Assembly (NCBI RefSeq): GCF_004331175.1
Contig: NZ_SJOD01000001.1
Span: 124,001 to 188,000 of the forward strand
Direction of reading: 5' to 3'
Origin: Acinetobacter sp. ANC 4178
GTDB taxonomy: Bacteria > Pseudomonadota > Gammaproteobacteria > Pseudomonadales > Moraxellaceae
Length of the DNA stretch: 64,000 nucleotides
Shown here: positions 1 through 8,867 of the stretch, piece by piece
Layout of the letters: each line of letters begins with the position of its first letter
Numbering within the stretch: position 1 is the first letter of the stretch
Position numbers and translations under genes: made by a program
The notes under the pieces: model-generated
Told to the model about the DNA's origin: nothing
Databases searched by the model: none
What the model saw: only the letters and a program-made list of their open reading frames with translations

Positions 1-669
1 ACCATTAGGTTGCATTTGTACATGAACTGGGATATTCCACTGCATGGTTTGTCCATTCAGTACATATCCCACTAAACCCTGAATTAAAGGGATTTTGACA
101 CCATTAGGATTGATATAACTTAATTCACTTAATCGAATATGGCTTTTACCATTGTTGTGAATGGTTAATTGCTGATTGTGGTAGTTAAAGCTCACTTGAT
201 CAAGTGAGGTTAATCCACTTTTCGATGGCATCATTTCTGTTGATTGAACAAATACAGGAATGGAATATTGCAGTAAAAGTTGTAGTCCAGTTTGTTGACC
301 ACTCTGACTCGAATTCGGCAGCTCATCAATCAATAATCGATATGTCTGTTCCTGAACCGTATTTTGCACATGCATGTTCAATACGCGAATCAATTGACGA
401 TCGCCCGCTTTAATCTCTGTAATCGAAGGGCTTGCCACTAAATCTTTTGAAGCATTGAGTTGATCTTTTCCTTCAGCCTGAGTCCAGCCAAGTACACGCG
501 TTTGTGCGCGAATCGGTTGATCACTGGTATTGGTTAGCCAAATTTCTTTGGCTTTTTCACCAGTCGAGAATGTCACGGAAATCGGTGAAACCTGCAAGCT
601 CGCGGCTGAAAGATGAAACGAACAGAGTGAAACAATCGCAGCACAAATACTTGGAATAAATTTGTTCAT
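1..669 (-). CDS. Fimbrial periplasmic chaperone (PapD-like), 3' end outside window
   Basis: The reading frame is open from the ATG at 669 to the window edge, giving 223 codons with no stop, so the C-terminus is missing. The product starts with a signal peptide (MNKFIPSICAAIV..., cleavage near LSAAS) and continues into a PapD-type immunoglobulin fold: LQVSPISVTF at the start of strand A, IWLTNTSDQPI, then TYRLLIDELP and a QLLLQYSIPVFV segment as in chaperone domain 1. Such chaperones hold pilin subunits in the periplasm and hand them to the outer-membrane usher. It lies 33 bp downstream of a spore-coat-U-type pilin, the Csu-like archaic pilus arrangement; the usher would be expected left of the window. 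Confidence 0.85.
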   Translation of the reverse strand, partial: MNKFIPSICAAIVSLCSFHLSAASLQVSPISVTFSTGEKAKEIWLTNTSDQPIRAQTRVLGWTQAEGKDQLNASKDLVASPSITEIKAGDRQLIRVLNMHVQNTVQEQTYRLLIDELPNSSQSGQQTGLQLLLQYSIPVFVQSTEMMPSKSGLTSLDQVSFNYHNQQLTIHNNGKSHIRLSELSYINPNGVKIPLIQGLVGYVLNGQTMQWNIPVHVQMQPNG

Positions 670-702
670 ATATTGCGTCACTCTATAAATTCAACTTCAA
701 AC

Positions 703-1173
703 TTAGTAAGTTACAGTCGCAACCACTGTATCTACGTAGTTCCCCGCTTCAACATTGGTATCGCCTGCCAATTTAGCATAAACAGGGATTGCTTGATCTT
801 TACCGCTACCTGTTTTGCCTAATAAATTGATTGCATCCCATTCCGTTTTACGTGCTGCATCTTGATACAATTTATACGGAACTTTACTGGTTGATCCAGT
901 ATTTGTATTCTGCATTGCACCAGTACCCGCTAAGGCAATTTTATAAGGTGTGTTTAATGTGCAAGTTACATTCAATTGACCCGTGGCCGTACTATCCGTA
1001 CTGGTTGAGCGATCAACAGCACCAAATACCACATCATCTTTAGAGGTAAATTTACAAGATTCATTCACAGTGATCTTTACTTGAAACTGTGTTGTATCAG
1101 TCCCTGCTGCATGAGTAGCAATAGAAGAAAATGCAAAAGTAGCAATAACTGAAGAAAGAATGATTTTTTTCAT
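703..1173 (-). CDS. Spore coat U domain pilin (CsuA/B-like major subunit)
   Basis: A 156-residue secreted protein. It has a signal peptide (MKKIILSSVIATFAFSSIATHA) and then one spore coat protein U domain with the typical two cysteines (NESCKF and NVTCTL) and a beta-rich C-terminus ending VVATVTY. The family includes the Csu pilus rod subunit of Acinetobacter, polymerised by donor-strand exchange. An in-frame TTG lies 12 bases upstream, but the ATG at 1173 is preceded by a GGGG ribosome site at suitable spacing and starts the signal peptide cleanly. The chaperone gene follows 33 bp downstream, so they are probably co-transcribed. Which pilus type it builds cannot be decided without the usher. 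Confidence 0.85.
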   Translation of the reverse strand: MKKIILSSVIATFAFSSIATHAAGTDTTQFQVKITVNESCKFTSKDDVVFGAVDRSTSTDSTATGQLNVTCTLNTPYKIALAGTGAMQNTNTGSTSKVPYKLYQDAARKTEWDAINLLGKTGSGKDQAIPVYAKLAGDTNVEAGNYVDTVVATVTY

Positions 1174-1322
1174 AAACAACCCCAAAAAAGTGACTTATGG
1201 CACACTTATGTAAGAATGTTGGCATTATATCGCTCATTTATTCTCTGTAAAGGCTTTTTACAAATTTAAATCACATGAAAAATATATTTAAAAATTACAA
1301 AAGTAATCCAAGTAATTGATAT

Positions 1323-1343
1323 AAAAAAACGCCCCGAAGGGCG
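1323..1343 (-). terminator. Rho-independent terminator of the acyl-CoA ligase operon
   Basis: Stem CGCCC (1330-1334) pairs with GGGCG (1339-1343) around a CGAA loop. The seven A residues at 1323-1329 become a U-tract for minus-strand transcription ending after the gene at 1374. Confidence 0.8.
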
Positions 1344-1373
1344 CAAAAGCAAGAAGGATTTAACCGAAAGAGA

Positions 1374-3017
1374 TTAACAAGCATGCTGCATTTTTTGCAA
1401 AGCAATCTCTTGTTGTTTTAAAAGATTACGTTGAATTTTACCACTAGATGTTTTAGGCAGGCTTTCTACAAATTCAATTTCTTTAGGATAAGCATGTTTC
1501 GATAAACGAGAGCGGACATATTGCTGTAATTTTTGGTTCAAATCTTCACTCGCCGGATATTGTGGTTTCAAGACGACAAATGCTTTCACAATTTCAGTGC
1601 GCTCTGGATCTGGCTTTCCAATCACAGCAGATTCAAGAACTTCCTCACACTCTAATAATGTGCTTTCAACATCAAAAGGCCCAACACGATAGCCTGACGT
1701 TGTAATGACATCATCATCACGTCCAATAAAATCAATACCACCAAACTCATTCAATTGAACCATATCACCTGTCAAATAATAGTTCCCAACAAAGGATTTA
1801 CGATTCTGCCCATCATAACCCTTAAACCAGAATAAAGCGGATTTAGAACAGTCGATTGCCAAAGTGCCTACTTCACCCTGTTCTACTTCCTGATGCTGTG
1901 CATTCAGGACTGCGAAGCGATGCCCAGGGATGGCAAAGCCCGCAGAACCAACTTTTTTCGGATGTGCTAATGCATGATGATTAGCAATAACCATCCCGAG
2001 TTCTGTTTGACCGTATTGATCATAAATATTGACGTCTAAATCATGATTAAACCAATGAATCACCTCTGGCGTCAGCGGTTCACCTGCACTACTCACCACA
2101 CGTAAATGCTGTTTAATTGACGCATTAAATTTCTCTTTGAATCCAAAGAACATTCGAAAAGCAGTCGGTGAACCTGTCAAATTAGAAACTTTATGTTTTT
2201 GAATGACCTCTATAGCCTGATCTACATTAAATGGGCGCTCATCCATAATAATGCTATGGCCCAAACTGAGTGGTCCAGTAATGCCATAATATAAGCCGTA
2301 AGCCCAACCTGGGTCTGCAAGGTTCCAAAAAGAATCTTCTTCACGTAAATCTACTGCATGGGTCATATAACCTTTAAACGCCAAAATCGCACGTAATGGC
2401 ACAGGTACCGATTTGGCTAAACCTGTTGTACCCGAGGTAAACATCATCAAAAAATCATCATCAAAATGCCGCATTACCGCAGGACAATCCGCATTTTTTT
2501 CGTCGAGTTCTTGCCAGAAATCTGGATCAGTTTTAAGACCGTTCTCATCAGAATGTACAGTAAGAATCTGAGCGACATGGATATGATTTAGCTTAGAGCG
2601 CTGTTCAGAATTGGTCACAATCAGTTTTGTTTTAGCAACCTCAATACGATGCTCAATCGCCTTAGATTCAAAGGCAGTAAATAAGGGCTGATAAATGGCT
2701 CCAATGCGCCAAGTTGCTAAAACAGTAATCAGCAGTTCTGGCGTACGTGGCAAAAGCCCTGCGATACAATCGCCCGCCTGAATTCCAGATTGCAGGAAAT
2801 AGTTCGCCAGTTTACCTGAAGCTTCATCTAACTGCTCAAAGCTCCAACGCTGCGATTCACCCTGTTTACCTTCCCAGATTAAAGCCGTTTTATGTTGCCC
2901 CAAATAACGTGCACAACATTCAACATAAGCATTTAGGGCTTGTGGTGTTCCAACCAAATTGTCTTGAATTGCTTTTTCAAGACTAAACTCTTGATGGGCT
3001 TCTAGTAACGTCTTCAT
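1374..3017 (-). CDS. Acyl-CoA synthetase (AMP-forming, acetyl/medium-chain type)
   Basis: A 547-residue ANL-superfamily ligase expected to activate a short or medium-chain carboxylic acid to its CoA thioester via an acyl-adenylate. Visible motifs are the P-loop MMFTSGTTGLAKSV near residue 195, YDQYGQTELG, the hinge region YLTGDMVQ...GRDDDVITTSGYRVGP, and the C-terminal lysine motif PKTSSGKIQRN. The domain pattern resembles acetyl/propionyl and ACSM medium-chain ligases; the substrate is not readable. An in-frame TTG exists at 3041, but the ATG at 3017 has an upstream AAGGAAGAGG. It is the last gene of a minus-strand group with an acyl-CoA dehydrogenase and an HSD10-like dehydrogenase, suggesting a dedicated beta-oxidation-type pathway. 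Confidence 0.88.
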   Translation of the reverse strand: MKTLLEAHQEFSLEKAIQDNLVGTPQALNAYVECCARYLGQHKTALIWEGKQGESQRWSFEQLDEASGKLANYFLQSGIQAGDCIAGLLPRTPELLITVLATWRIGAIYQPLFTAFESKAIEHRIEVAKTKLIVTNSEQRSKLNHIHVAQILTVHSDENGLKTDPDFWQELDEKNADCPAVMRHFDDDFLMMFTSGTTGLAKSVPVPLRAILAFKGYMTHAVDLREEDSFWNLADPGWAYGLYYGITGPLSLGHSIIMDERPFNVDQAIEVIQKHKVSNLTGSPTAFRMFFGFKEKFNASIKQHLRVVSSAGEPLTPEVIHWFNHDLDVNIYDQYGQTELGMVIANHHALAHPKKVGSAGFAIPGHRFAVLNAQHQEVEQGEVGTLAIDCSKSALFWFKGYDGQNRKSFVGNYYLTGDMVQLNEFGGIDFIGRDDDVITTSGYRVGPFDVESTLLECEEVLESAVIGKPDPERTEIVKAFVVLKPQYPASEDLNQKLQQYVRSRLSKHAYPKEIEFVESLPKTSSGKIQRNLLKQQEIALQKMQHAC

Positions 3018-3211
3018 GACTCCAACCTCTTCCTTGCACAAAGCATCTCGCTTTGTTTTTTAGCTTTTATTGTTTTCCACAATCTATTCTAGAATTGGGT
3101 GATGTACTTAGCTAATCATGCCTTGATGGATGCATCAATTTCCAAATCCATCAATCTAATTGCTGTTTTATGCACATCAAGAACATACCATCTCAATGTG
3201 CAAATCTGTTT

Positions 3212-4348
3212 TTAAACTTGGGTAATCTCTCGGGCAATCAGCAAGCGCTGGATGTCGGATGCACCTTCATAAATTTGGCTAACACGCACATCACGATAAA
3301 TACGTTCCACTGGGAAATCATTCACATAGCCATAGCCGCCATAAATTTGAATCGCGTCGGAACAGACTCTTTCCGCCATAGTAGATGCAAATAATTTTGC
3401 CATTGAAGCTTCTTTTAGACAGGGTTGTCCCGCATCTTTTAGACTTGCAGCATGCAAAATCAGCTGTCGTGCTGCTTCAATTTGTGTTGCCATGTCGGCT
3501 AAACGGAAAGCCACAGCTTGATGCTGCACCAATTCCACCCCAAAAGCCTTACGTTCATTGGCGTATTCAATTGCCGAATCTAAAGCCGCGCGAGCCATAC
3601 CAACAGATTGTGCTGCAATACCAATACGCCCTGACTCTAAGTTGGATAATGCAATCTTGTAACCTTGACCTTCTTCACCCAATATATTTTCCGCAGGAAT
3701 TCGGCAATTCTCAAACACAATAGTGGCTGTGTCTGAACAATGCTGCCCCATTTTTTCCTCAATTCGCGACACGATATACCCCGGAGTATCCGTTGGTACG
3801 AGGAAGCAAGAAATGCCTTTTTTCCCTGCGGACTTATCCGTCACAGCAAAAACAATGGCTAACTGTGCATGCTTGCCTGTTGTAATAAACTGCTTTGTGC
3901 CATTCAAAACCCATGTATCACCATCACGCTCTGCACGACATTGCAATGCTCCCGCATCCGAACCTGCCTGCGGCTCGGTTAAGCAAAAGCAACCTAACCA
4001 CTCTCCTGTTGCCAGTTTTGCTAGATATTTCTGCTTTTGTTGTTCTGTACCATATTTGTAGGTAATGCCACATGGCAATGAATTTTGAACGCTGACAATT
4101 GTGGAAATTGCACCATCACCCGCTGCAATTTCTTCAATAGCCAAGACCAGTGATACATAATCCAGACCTGCACCACCCCATTCTGGCGGTATGGTCATAC
4201 CCAACGCACCGAGTTCACCTAACTGCTTTAACTCTTCGGCAGGAAATTGCCCAGTTCTATCACGCTCAGCCGCAGTGGGTTTCAGTTGTGTTTGCGAAAA
4301 ATCGCGCAACATCTCCTGAACCATTTTTTGTTCATCATTTAATATCAT
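3212..4348 (-). CDS. Acyl-CoA dehydrogenase (short/branched-chain type)
   Basis: A 378-residue FAD enzyme of normal length for the family, catalysing alpha,beta-dehydrogenation of acyl-CoA. It shows CFCLTEPQAGSDAG around residue 130, the FAD-contacting QIYGGYGYVNDFPVER segment and the C-terminal IYEGASDIQR in which Glu361 is the expected catalytic base, the position used by short-chain and butyryl-CoA dehydrogenases. It lies between the HSD10-like dehydrogenase upstream and the acyl-CoA ligase downstream on the same strand. With these partners, branched or short-chain acyl-CoA oxidation is a reasonable inference; the substrate is unproven. Confidence 0.9.
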   Translation of the reverse strand: MILNDEQKMVQEMLRDFSQTQLKPTAAERDRTGQFPAEELKQLGELGALGMTIPPEWGGAGLDYVSLVLAIEEIAAGDGAISTIVSVQNSLPCGITYKYGTEQQKQKYLAKLATGEWLGCFCLTEPQAGSDAGALQCRAERDGDTWVLNGTKQFITTGKHAQLAIVFAVTDKSAGKKGISCFLVPTDTPGYIVSRIEEKMGQHCSDTATIVFENCRIPAENILGEEGQGYKIALSNLESGRIGIAAQSVGMARAALDSAIEYANERKAFGVELVQHQAVAFRLADMATQIEAARQLILHAASLKDAGQPCLKEASMAKLFASTMAERVCSDAIQIYGGYGYVNDFPVERIYRDVRVSQIYEGASDIQRLLIAREITQV

Positions 4349-4429
4349 GTAAATACTCTTATTTATTCTCTATTCTGTCTTTTGCATATCCAAATTGTGC
4401 AAACTTATTATCTATACACGTATTTAGCT

Positions 4430-5200
4430 TTATTTCGGTGCCATACGAATCGCACCATCTAGACGAATCACTTCGCCATTCAAATACGTATTTTCCACAA
4501 TGTGTCCAACTAAACTGGCAAATTCTTCTGGTTTAGCCAAACGCGGTGGAAACGGTACCATTTGTCCTAACGCATCTTGCACGTTTTGTGGCATACCTTT
4601 AAGCATCGGGGTTTCCATAATCCCTGGTGCAATTGTCATTACACGGATCGCATTTCGTGCCAGTTCACGGGCAAGCGGTAAAGTCATAGCCACAATTGCA
4701 CCTTTTGACGCCGAATAAGCTGCTTGACCAATCTGTCCATCGTATGCGGCAACGGAGGCTGTATTAATAATCACACCTCGATCTTCTTCATCGTTTTGTA
4801 ATTCATACTTCGCCATCAATTCCGCAGCAAAACGAATCATATTAAAGCTACCCGTGACATTCACCTCTAGGACTTTTTGAAACATCGCCAAGTCATGTAA
4901 ACCATCGCGTCCCAAAATTTTTGCAGACGGCGCAATGCCAGCACAATTGACTAAGCCATTGAGTTGACCAAAATCTTGCTCTACATTTAAAAAGAAAGAC
5001 TTCACGCTTTGTTCATTGGTCACATCTAAAGGATAGAACTTGGCATTTTCACCCAAATGTTGTTTTAAGGCATAGCCCAGTTCTTGGTTCATATCGACAA
5101 AAGCAACACGAGCTCCTGCATGTATCAGATATTTAACCGTGGCAGCACCTAAACCTGAAGCACCACCTGTAACCACAAAAACTTTATTTTGAATTTTCAT
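4430..5200 (-). CDS. SDR dehydrogenase, 3-hydroxyacyl-CoA dehydrogenase type II (HSD10-like)
   Basis: A 256-residue classical short-chain dehydrogenase. It has the TGGASGLG dinucleotide motif at residues 11-18, Asp36 at the end of beta-2 (NAD preference), NCAG at 85-88, and catalytic Ser149, Tyr162 and Lys166 (YSASK). The sequence pattern, including the ARELARNAIRVMTIAPGIMETPM stretch, fits type II 3-hydroxyacyl-CoA/2-methyl-3-hydroxybutyryl-CoA dehydrogenases. It is the promoter-proximal gene of the operon that continues with acyl-CoA dehydrogenase and acyl-CoA ligase, and is divergent from an AraC-type regulator 95 bp away, the likely controller. Confidence 0.88.
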   Translation of the reverse strand: MKIQNKVFVVTGGASGLGAATVKYLIHAGARVAFVDMNQELGYALKQHLGENAKFYPLDVTNEQSVKSFFLNVEQDFGQLNGLVNCAGIAPSAKILGRDGLHDLAMFQKVLEVNVTGSFNMIRFAAELMAKYELQNDEEDRGVIINTASVAAYDGQIGQAAYSASKGAIVAMTLPLARELARNAIRVMTIAPGIMETPMLKGMPQNVQDALGQMVPFPPRLAKPEEFASLVGHIVENTYLNGEVIRLDGAIRMAPK

Positions 5201-5295
5201 TTCCCTATCCTATCTTTTTGAAAGTTCATACTCGACTTTAGCTTCAGAGTAAACACTGTCAAGCTTGAGTACAATTTCCAAATATTGCATTATTA

Positions 5296-6360
5296 ATGAT
5301 GGATTTGGACAGTGGAATGTCTGACGATTTGGATTCTTACATGCGTGAACAACCATTAAATTTCGATAAAGGCAGCATTTCGATGAGTCTGGTACAGGAA
5401 GCTGTACTTTCTGCGCATCATCAAGGACACAATATTCAGGAGATCTTACAAAGTGCGGGAATTCCCGCAGAATTAATGCAATCCAATAAAGCGCGGGTTT
5501 CTATTTCGCAATATGCCCAACTTTGGATTGAACTGGCTAATCGTATGGATGATGAGTTTTTTGGTATGGATCACCACGCTTTGCGACGTGGCAGCTATCA
5601 ATTTATTTCTAAAGCCGTCATGCAGAATGAAACGCTTGAAAAAGCACTTAAGGATATTTTGAAATTCTTCAATTTAATTTTAGATGATTTCCAAAGTGAA
5701 TTAATTCTTGAGCAGCATGTTGCACGCATTATTATTCATGATAAAAAGCAGCCAAAGCGCATGTTCAGTTATGCAACCTACCTGATGTTAATTCACACTT
5801 TAATGTGTTGGTTAGCCAGTCAACGCATCCCCCTTAACTTAATTCAACTCAAGTGCGAAAAACCTGTAACGGATGAAGATTACCGTATTCGGTTCTGTTC
5901 CAATATTGTCTATTCTACCCTGCAAAACATCATCGAGTTTGATCGAGACTATTTAAATATTAAAATTAAACAGGATAAAAAATCGTGGTATGAGTTCATT
6001 TCACAAACGCCACACAATCTCTTGGTTCGCTTTAAAAATCCACATGCGCTCAGCACTCAGGTTCGTAAATATTTACTACAAGTTCCACCTGCTGAGTGGA
6101 TTGAGTTGAACGTACTGGCACAACAGCTCAACATGTCGGAAGCAACCGTACGCCGCCGACTGAATAGTGAAGGCTGTAATTATCAACAATTAAAAAATGA
6201 TATCCGTCGTGATACAGCCATTGAACTTTTAACTAAAACTGATAAACCTCTACATGAAATTAGTGATGAACTGAATTTTCATGACCCAAGTGCCTTTCAT
6301 CGTGCTTTTAAAAAATGGACAGGACTGAGCCCTGGTGCTTATCGTCAGTCCAAAGAATAA
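5296..6360 (+). CDS. AraC-family transcriptional regulator
   Basis: A 354-residue regulator. The N-terminal two thirds match the 'arabinose-binding domain of AraC-type' ligand module (SLVQEAVLSAHHQGHN...SISQYAQLWIEL...FFGMDHHALRRGSY). The C-terminal ~100 residues form the double helix-turn-helix: LAQQLNMSEATVRRRLNSEG and ISDELNFHDPSAFHRAFKKWTGLSPGAYRQ. It is divergent from the fatty-acid-type operon at 1374-5200 and probably regulates it. The start is uncertain: ATG codons also occur at 5299, 5317 and 5341, and no strong ribosome site singles one out. Confidence 0.85.
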   Translation: MMDLDSGMSDDLDSYMREQPLNFDKGSISMSLVQEAVLSAHHQGHNIQEILQSAGIPAELMQSNKARVSISQYAQLWIELANRMDDEFFGMDHHALRRGSYQFISKAVMQNETLEKALKDILKFFNLILDDFQSELILEQHVARIIIHDKKQPKRMFSYATYLMLIHTLMCWLASQRIPLNLIQLKCEKPVTDEDYRIRFCSNIVYSTLQNIIEFDRDYLNIKIKQDKKSWYEFISQTPHNLLVRFKNPHALSTQVRKYLLQVPPAEWIELNVLAQQLNMSEATVRRRLNSEGCNYQQLKNDIRRDTAIELLTKTDKPLHEISDELNFHDPSAFHRAFKKWTGLSPGAYRQSKE

Positions 6361-6468
6361 GCATGTTCACGAAAAGTAGATCAAACCAATACAGTTTTTT
6401 CTTACTGCTCAGTCATCTGGATTGGATTGCAAATTACGCCATATTAGTATATTTTTCATTCAATTCTA

Positions 6469-6490
6469 AAGCATAATTTTATGCTTATTT
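6469..6490 (+). terminator. Possible terminator after the AraC-family gene
   Basis: AAGCATAA (6469-6476) and TTATGCTT (6479-6486) form an almost uninterrupted palindrome followed by ATTTTC. The minimal loop makes this a modest call. Confidence 0.4.
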
Positions 6491-6538
6491 TCGGCTGTAC
6501 TCCTCCTGTTTTATCACCTTAACTTAAAGGTAAACGTT

Positions 6539-6889
6539 ATGTTTAAGATGATTGATGTACTTGATCAAAATCTCGTGCAAAATTTTACCCATTCTCTAAA
6601 CTCCCCGACTGAATTAGATGAATTGTTCTGTCAAAGCCTACTCAATGTTTCAGAAGTTGAGCTGCAAAATGTGATTGCCCAATTTTTCTCGCAACATGAT
6701 GCTATGGCAAAAGCAAAGGCACTCGAACTCAGTGATGAAGCTATCCTGCGCTTACAAACAGGTGAAAACCTCACTGTAGGCACAACGCTTACGCATACCT
6801 CTAAAATTGTCGCACTCTGCTTAGCAGAAGAAATTGATGCATTATCGAAAGTTGAGATTTCTGAAATTTCAGCAGACTATTTCGTTTAA
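6539..6889 (+). CDS. Hypothetical acidic protein, 116 aa
   Basis: A small acidic, largely helical soluble protein that I do not recognise. It has no signal peptide, membrane segment or cysteine-rich motif beyond isolated cysteines (LFCQSL, VALCLAEE). The C-terminal half contains AILRLQTGENLTVGTTLTHTSKIVALCLAEEID. The gene is preceded by TTAAAGGTAAACGTT, giving an AAAGG ribosome site, and followed by a strong terminator, so it looks like a real single-gene unit between the AraC regulator and the bestrophin gene. No function is proposed. Confidence 0.65.
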   Translation: MFKMIDVLDQNLVQNFTHSLNSPTELDELFCQSLLNVSEVELQNVIAQFFSQHDAMAKAKALELSDEAILRLQTGENLTVGTTLTHTSKIVALCLAEEIDALSKVEISEISADYFV

Positions 6890-6918
6890 ATTAACATTTA
6901 AAAAAATTCAGCAAATTA

Positions 6919-6950
6919 GAAAAGACGACATTCATGTCGTCTTTTCTTTT
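6919..6950 (+). terminator. Strong Rho-independent terminator
   Basis: A 12-bp perfect stem (6919-6930 with 6935-6946) closes a TTCA loop and is followed by TTTT. It ends the transcript of the 116-aa hypothetical gene. Confidence 0.88.
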
Positions 6951-7026
6951 AAATGACTTCGCTGTCTCTTGCACAGCACAGTTTGTCTGTGGAACACTGT
7001 TCTTGTTATAGAGATGGTGTAGATCA

Positions 7027-7938
7027 ATGATTGTTCGAGATAAAAATAATAGTTTTAGATTACTTTTTGCATGGTCTGGCACCATCTTACCCAAAGTATT
7101 ACCCGCACTTTTAATCGTCGTATTGATTTCGGCGATTTTAGTTTATCTTGGTTCGCATCACTACTTTACTATTCCCGCGGTTCCAGCCATTGGTTTTACC
7201 ATTTTCGGTGTCATTCTCTCCATCTTTTTAAGCTTCCGTAACAATGCTTGTTATGACCGTTGGTGGGAAGGACGTAAACTCTGGGGTGCATTAATTGCCA
7301 ATTCACGCCATATCTCTCGTGATTCGCATGTTCTCAGTATGGAACGTCGCAATATCTTGATGTATCGCGTCATGCTATTTACTCATTTATTACGCGATCG
7401 TCTTAGAGCTCAACCGCAATCGTTCGAGTTTTATCACGATAAAGTCGATTTCAATTCAGCGCAGCTACAACAACTCAGTACAAAGATTAATGCTGCACAA
7501 TATGTACTTGAAGCCATTCAAAAAGATTTAGTCCTCGCATTACGTAACGCAGAAATATCCGACATTATTTACAATAGTTTAAATCAACATATTATTGAGT
7601 TAGGCAATATTCAAGCAGGTTGTGATCGAATTTTAAGTACCCCTTTACCTTTTTCATATTCTGTACTTTTACATCGCACCGTTTATTGTTTTTGCTTTAT
7701 TTTACCTTTTAGTCTTGAAGCCAGTTTAGGCATTTGGACTCCAATCTTAGTGGGCTTAATTGCGTATTTATTTTTGGGTTTAGATGCATTAAGTTCACAA
7801 ATTGAAGAACCTTTTGGGTTACAAGACAATGATCTGCCATTAAATTCAATTGTGCGTTTAATTGAACGCGAAATGTCCGAATCACTTGATATTGAACTGC
7901 CACCTGCAATTCAACCAAACCATCATAATTTAACTTAA
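7027..7938 (+). CDS. Bestrophin-family anion channel-like membrane protein
   Basis: A 303-residue inner-membrane protein of the bestrophin/UPF0187 (YneE) family. It opens with MIVRDKNNSFRLLFAWSGTILPKVLP, followed by membrane segments near residues 25-45 and 52-70, the family signature FLSFRNNACYDRWWEGRKLWGALI around 72-95, and a second membrane block at 215-250. It ends with the conserved IEEPFGLQDNDLPL element. Bacterial homologues form pentameric channels for ions; physiological cargo is unknown. It is a single gene between two terminators. Confidence 0.85.
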   Translation: MIVRDKNNSFRLLFAWSGTILPKVLPALLIVVLISAILVYLGSHHYFTIPAVPAIGFTIFGVILSIFLSFRNNACYDRWWEGRKLWGALIANSRHISRDSHVLSMERRNILMYRVMLFTHLLRDRLRAQPQSFEFYHDKVDFNSAQLQQLSTKINAAQYVLEAIQKDLVLALRNAEISDIIYNSLNQHIIELGNIQAGCDRILSTPLPFSYSVLLHRTVYCFCFILPFSLEASLGIWTPILVGLIAYLFLGLDALSSQIEEPFGLQDNDLPLNSIVRLIEREMSESLDIELPPAIQPNHHNLT

Positions 7939-7993
7939 TTTTTGAACCTTTTAGGACTCTATAGCATTATCTAAAGCAGTACTAAATCACATA

Positions 7994-8023
7994 AAAAAGC
8001 ACAACCCTTGGGTCGTGCTTTTT
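7994..8023. terminator. Bidirectional terminator between bestrophin gene and prmC
   Basis: AAAAAGCAC (7994-8002) pairs with GTGCTTTTT (8015-8023), with an inner ACCC/GGGT extension. A- and T-runs on both flanks suit the convergent transcripts ending here. Confidence 0.85.
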
Positions 8024-8051
8024 GTAATTTTACAAGGATAAAACTGGACAA

Positions 8052-8867
8052 TTATTGCAATTTCCCCAAAGTCACGCGGTCATTCCCACCGTAATCCTTA
8101 ACTGTTCTGACCTCTTTAAAACCCGCAGCTTTAAAGATATTACGTACGGCTTCACCTTGATCATAGCCATGCTCAAGTACAATCCAACCTTGCGCAGCTA
8201 ACCATTTTTTACCCTGCTGGATAATATGTTCAATATCCGCCAAGCCATGTTTATCTGCGACCAAAGCCCGTTCAGGCTCAGAAGCTAAATTCAGCATATG
8301 CTCATTTTTTACATCAATATAAGGTGGATTAGACACAATCACATCAAAATATTGACGATTCAATGCAGCAAACCAACTACCCAAAAAGAACTTCACCTGT
8401 GTTAAATCATGCTTTTCAGCATTATGCAGAGCAACTTCTAAAGTCGGTTCATAAATATCTGTTGCAATGACAGACCAGTTGGGACGTTCACTCGCCAATG
8501 ACAATGCGATTGCACCCGTACCAGTGCCTAAATCTACAACACGTGTATCTTCAGGCAAATCAAGACGTAATACCGTTTCAACCAAAACTTCAGTATCTGG
8601 GCGAGGCACCAGAGTATCTTTAGTCACAGTCAAGTCTAATGTCCAAAACGGTTGAGAACCCGTCACGTAAGCCAAAGGTTCACCCGCTGCTATACGTGCC
8701 AAACCATTTACATAGTCTTGCTCTTGCTCTGCGGTAAGTTCTTGGGCGGATTTGAGGGATAAATCAAAAGCATCAATTTTTAGAATATGCTCAAGTAACC
8801 AAGCATTTTCTTGACGCTCGTAACTCTCCACTTCTCCACGTAAGGCTAAAGCCTGTGCAATATTCAT
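8052..8867 (-). CDS. prmC: Release factor glutamine N5-methyltransferase PrmC (HemK)
   Basis: A 271-residue SAM-dependent enzyme that methylates the glutamine of the GGQ motif in release factors. It carries an N-terminal helical recognition domain, the SAM motif VVDLGTGTGAIALSLA around residue 115, and the catalytic/substrate motif VSNPPYI near residue 180. The ATG overlaps the stop of prfA by one base (TAATG), so the methyltransferase and its substrate are translationally coupled, the usual gammaproteobacterial order. Confidence 0.96.
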   Translation of the reverse strand: MNIAQALALRGEVESYERQENAWLLEHILKIDAFDLSLKSAQELTAEQEQDYVNGLARIAAGEPLAYVTGSQPFWTLDLTVTKDTLVPRPDTEVLVETVLRLDLPEDTRVVDLGTGTGAIALSLASERPNWSVIATDIYEPTLEVALHNAEKHDLTQVKFFLGSWFAALNRQYFDVIVSNPPYIDVKNEHMLNLASEPERALVADKHGLADIEHIIQQGKKWLAAQGWIVLEHGYDQGEAVRNIFKAAGFKEVRTVKDYGGNDRVTLGKLQ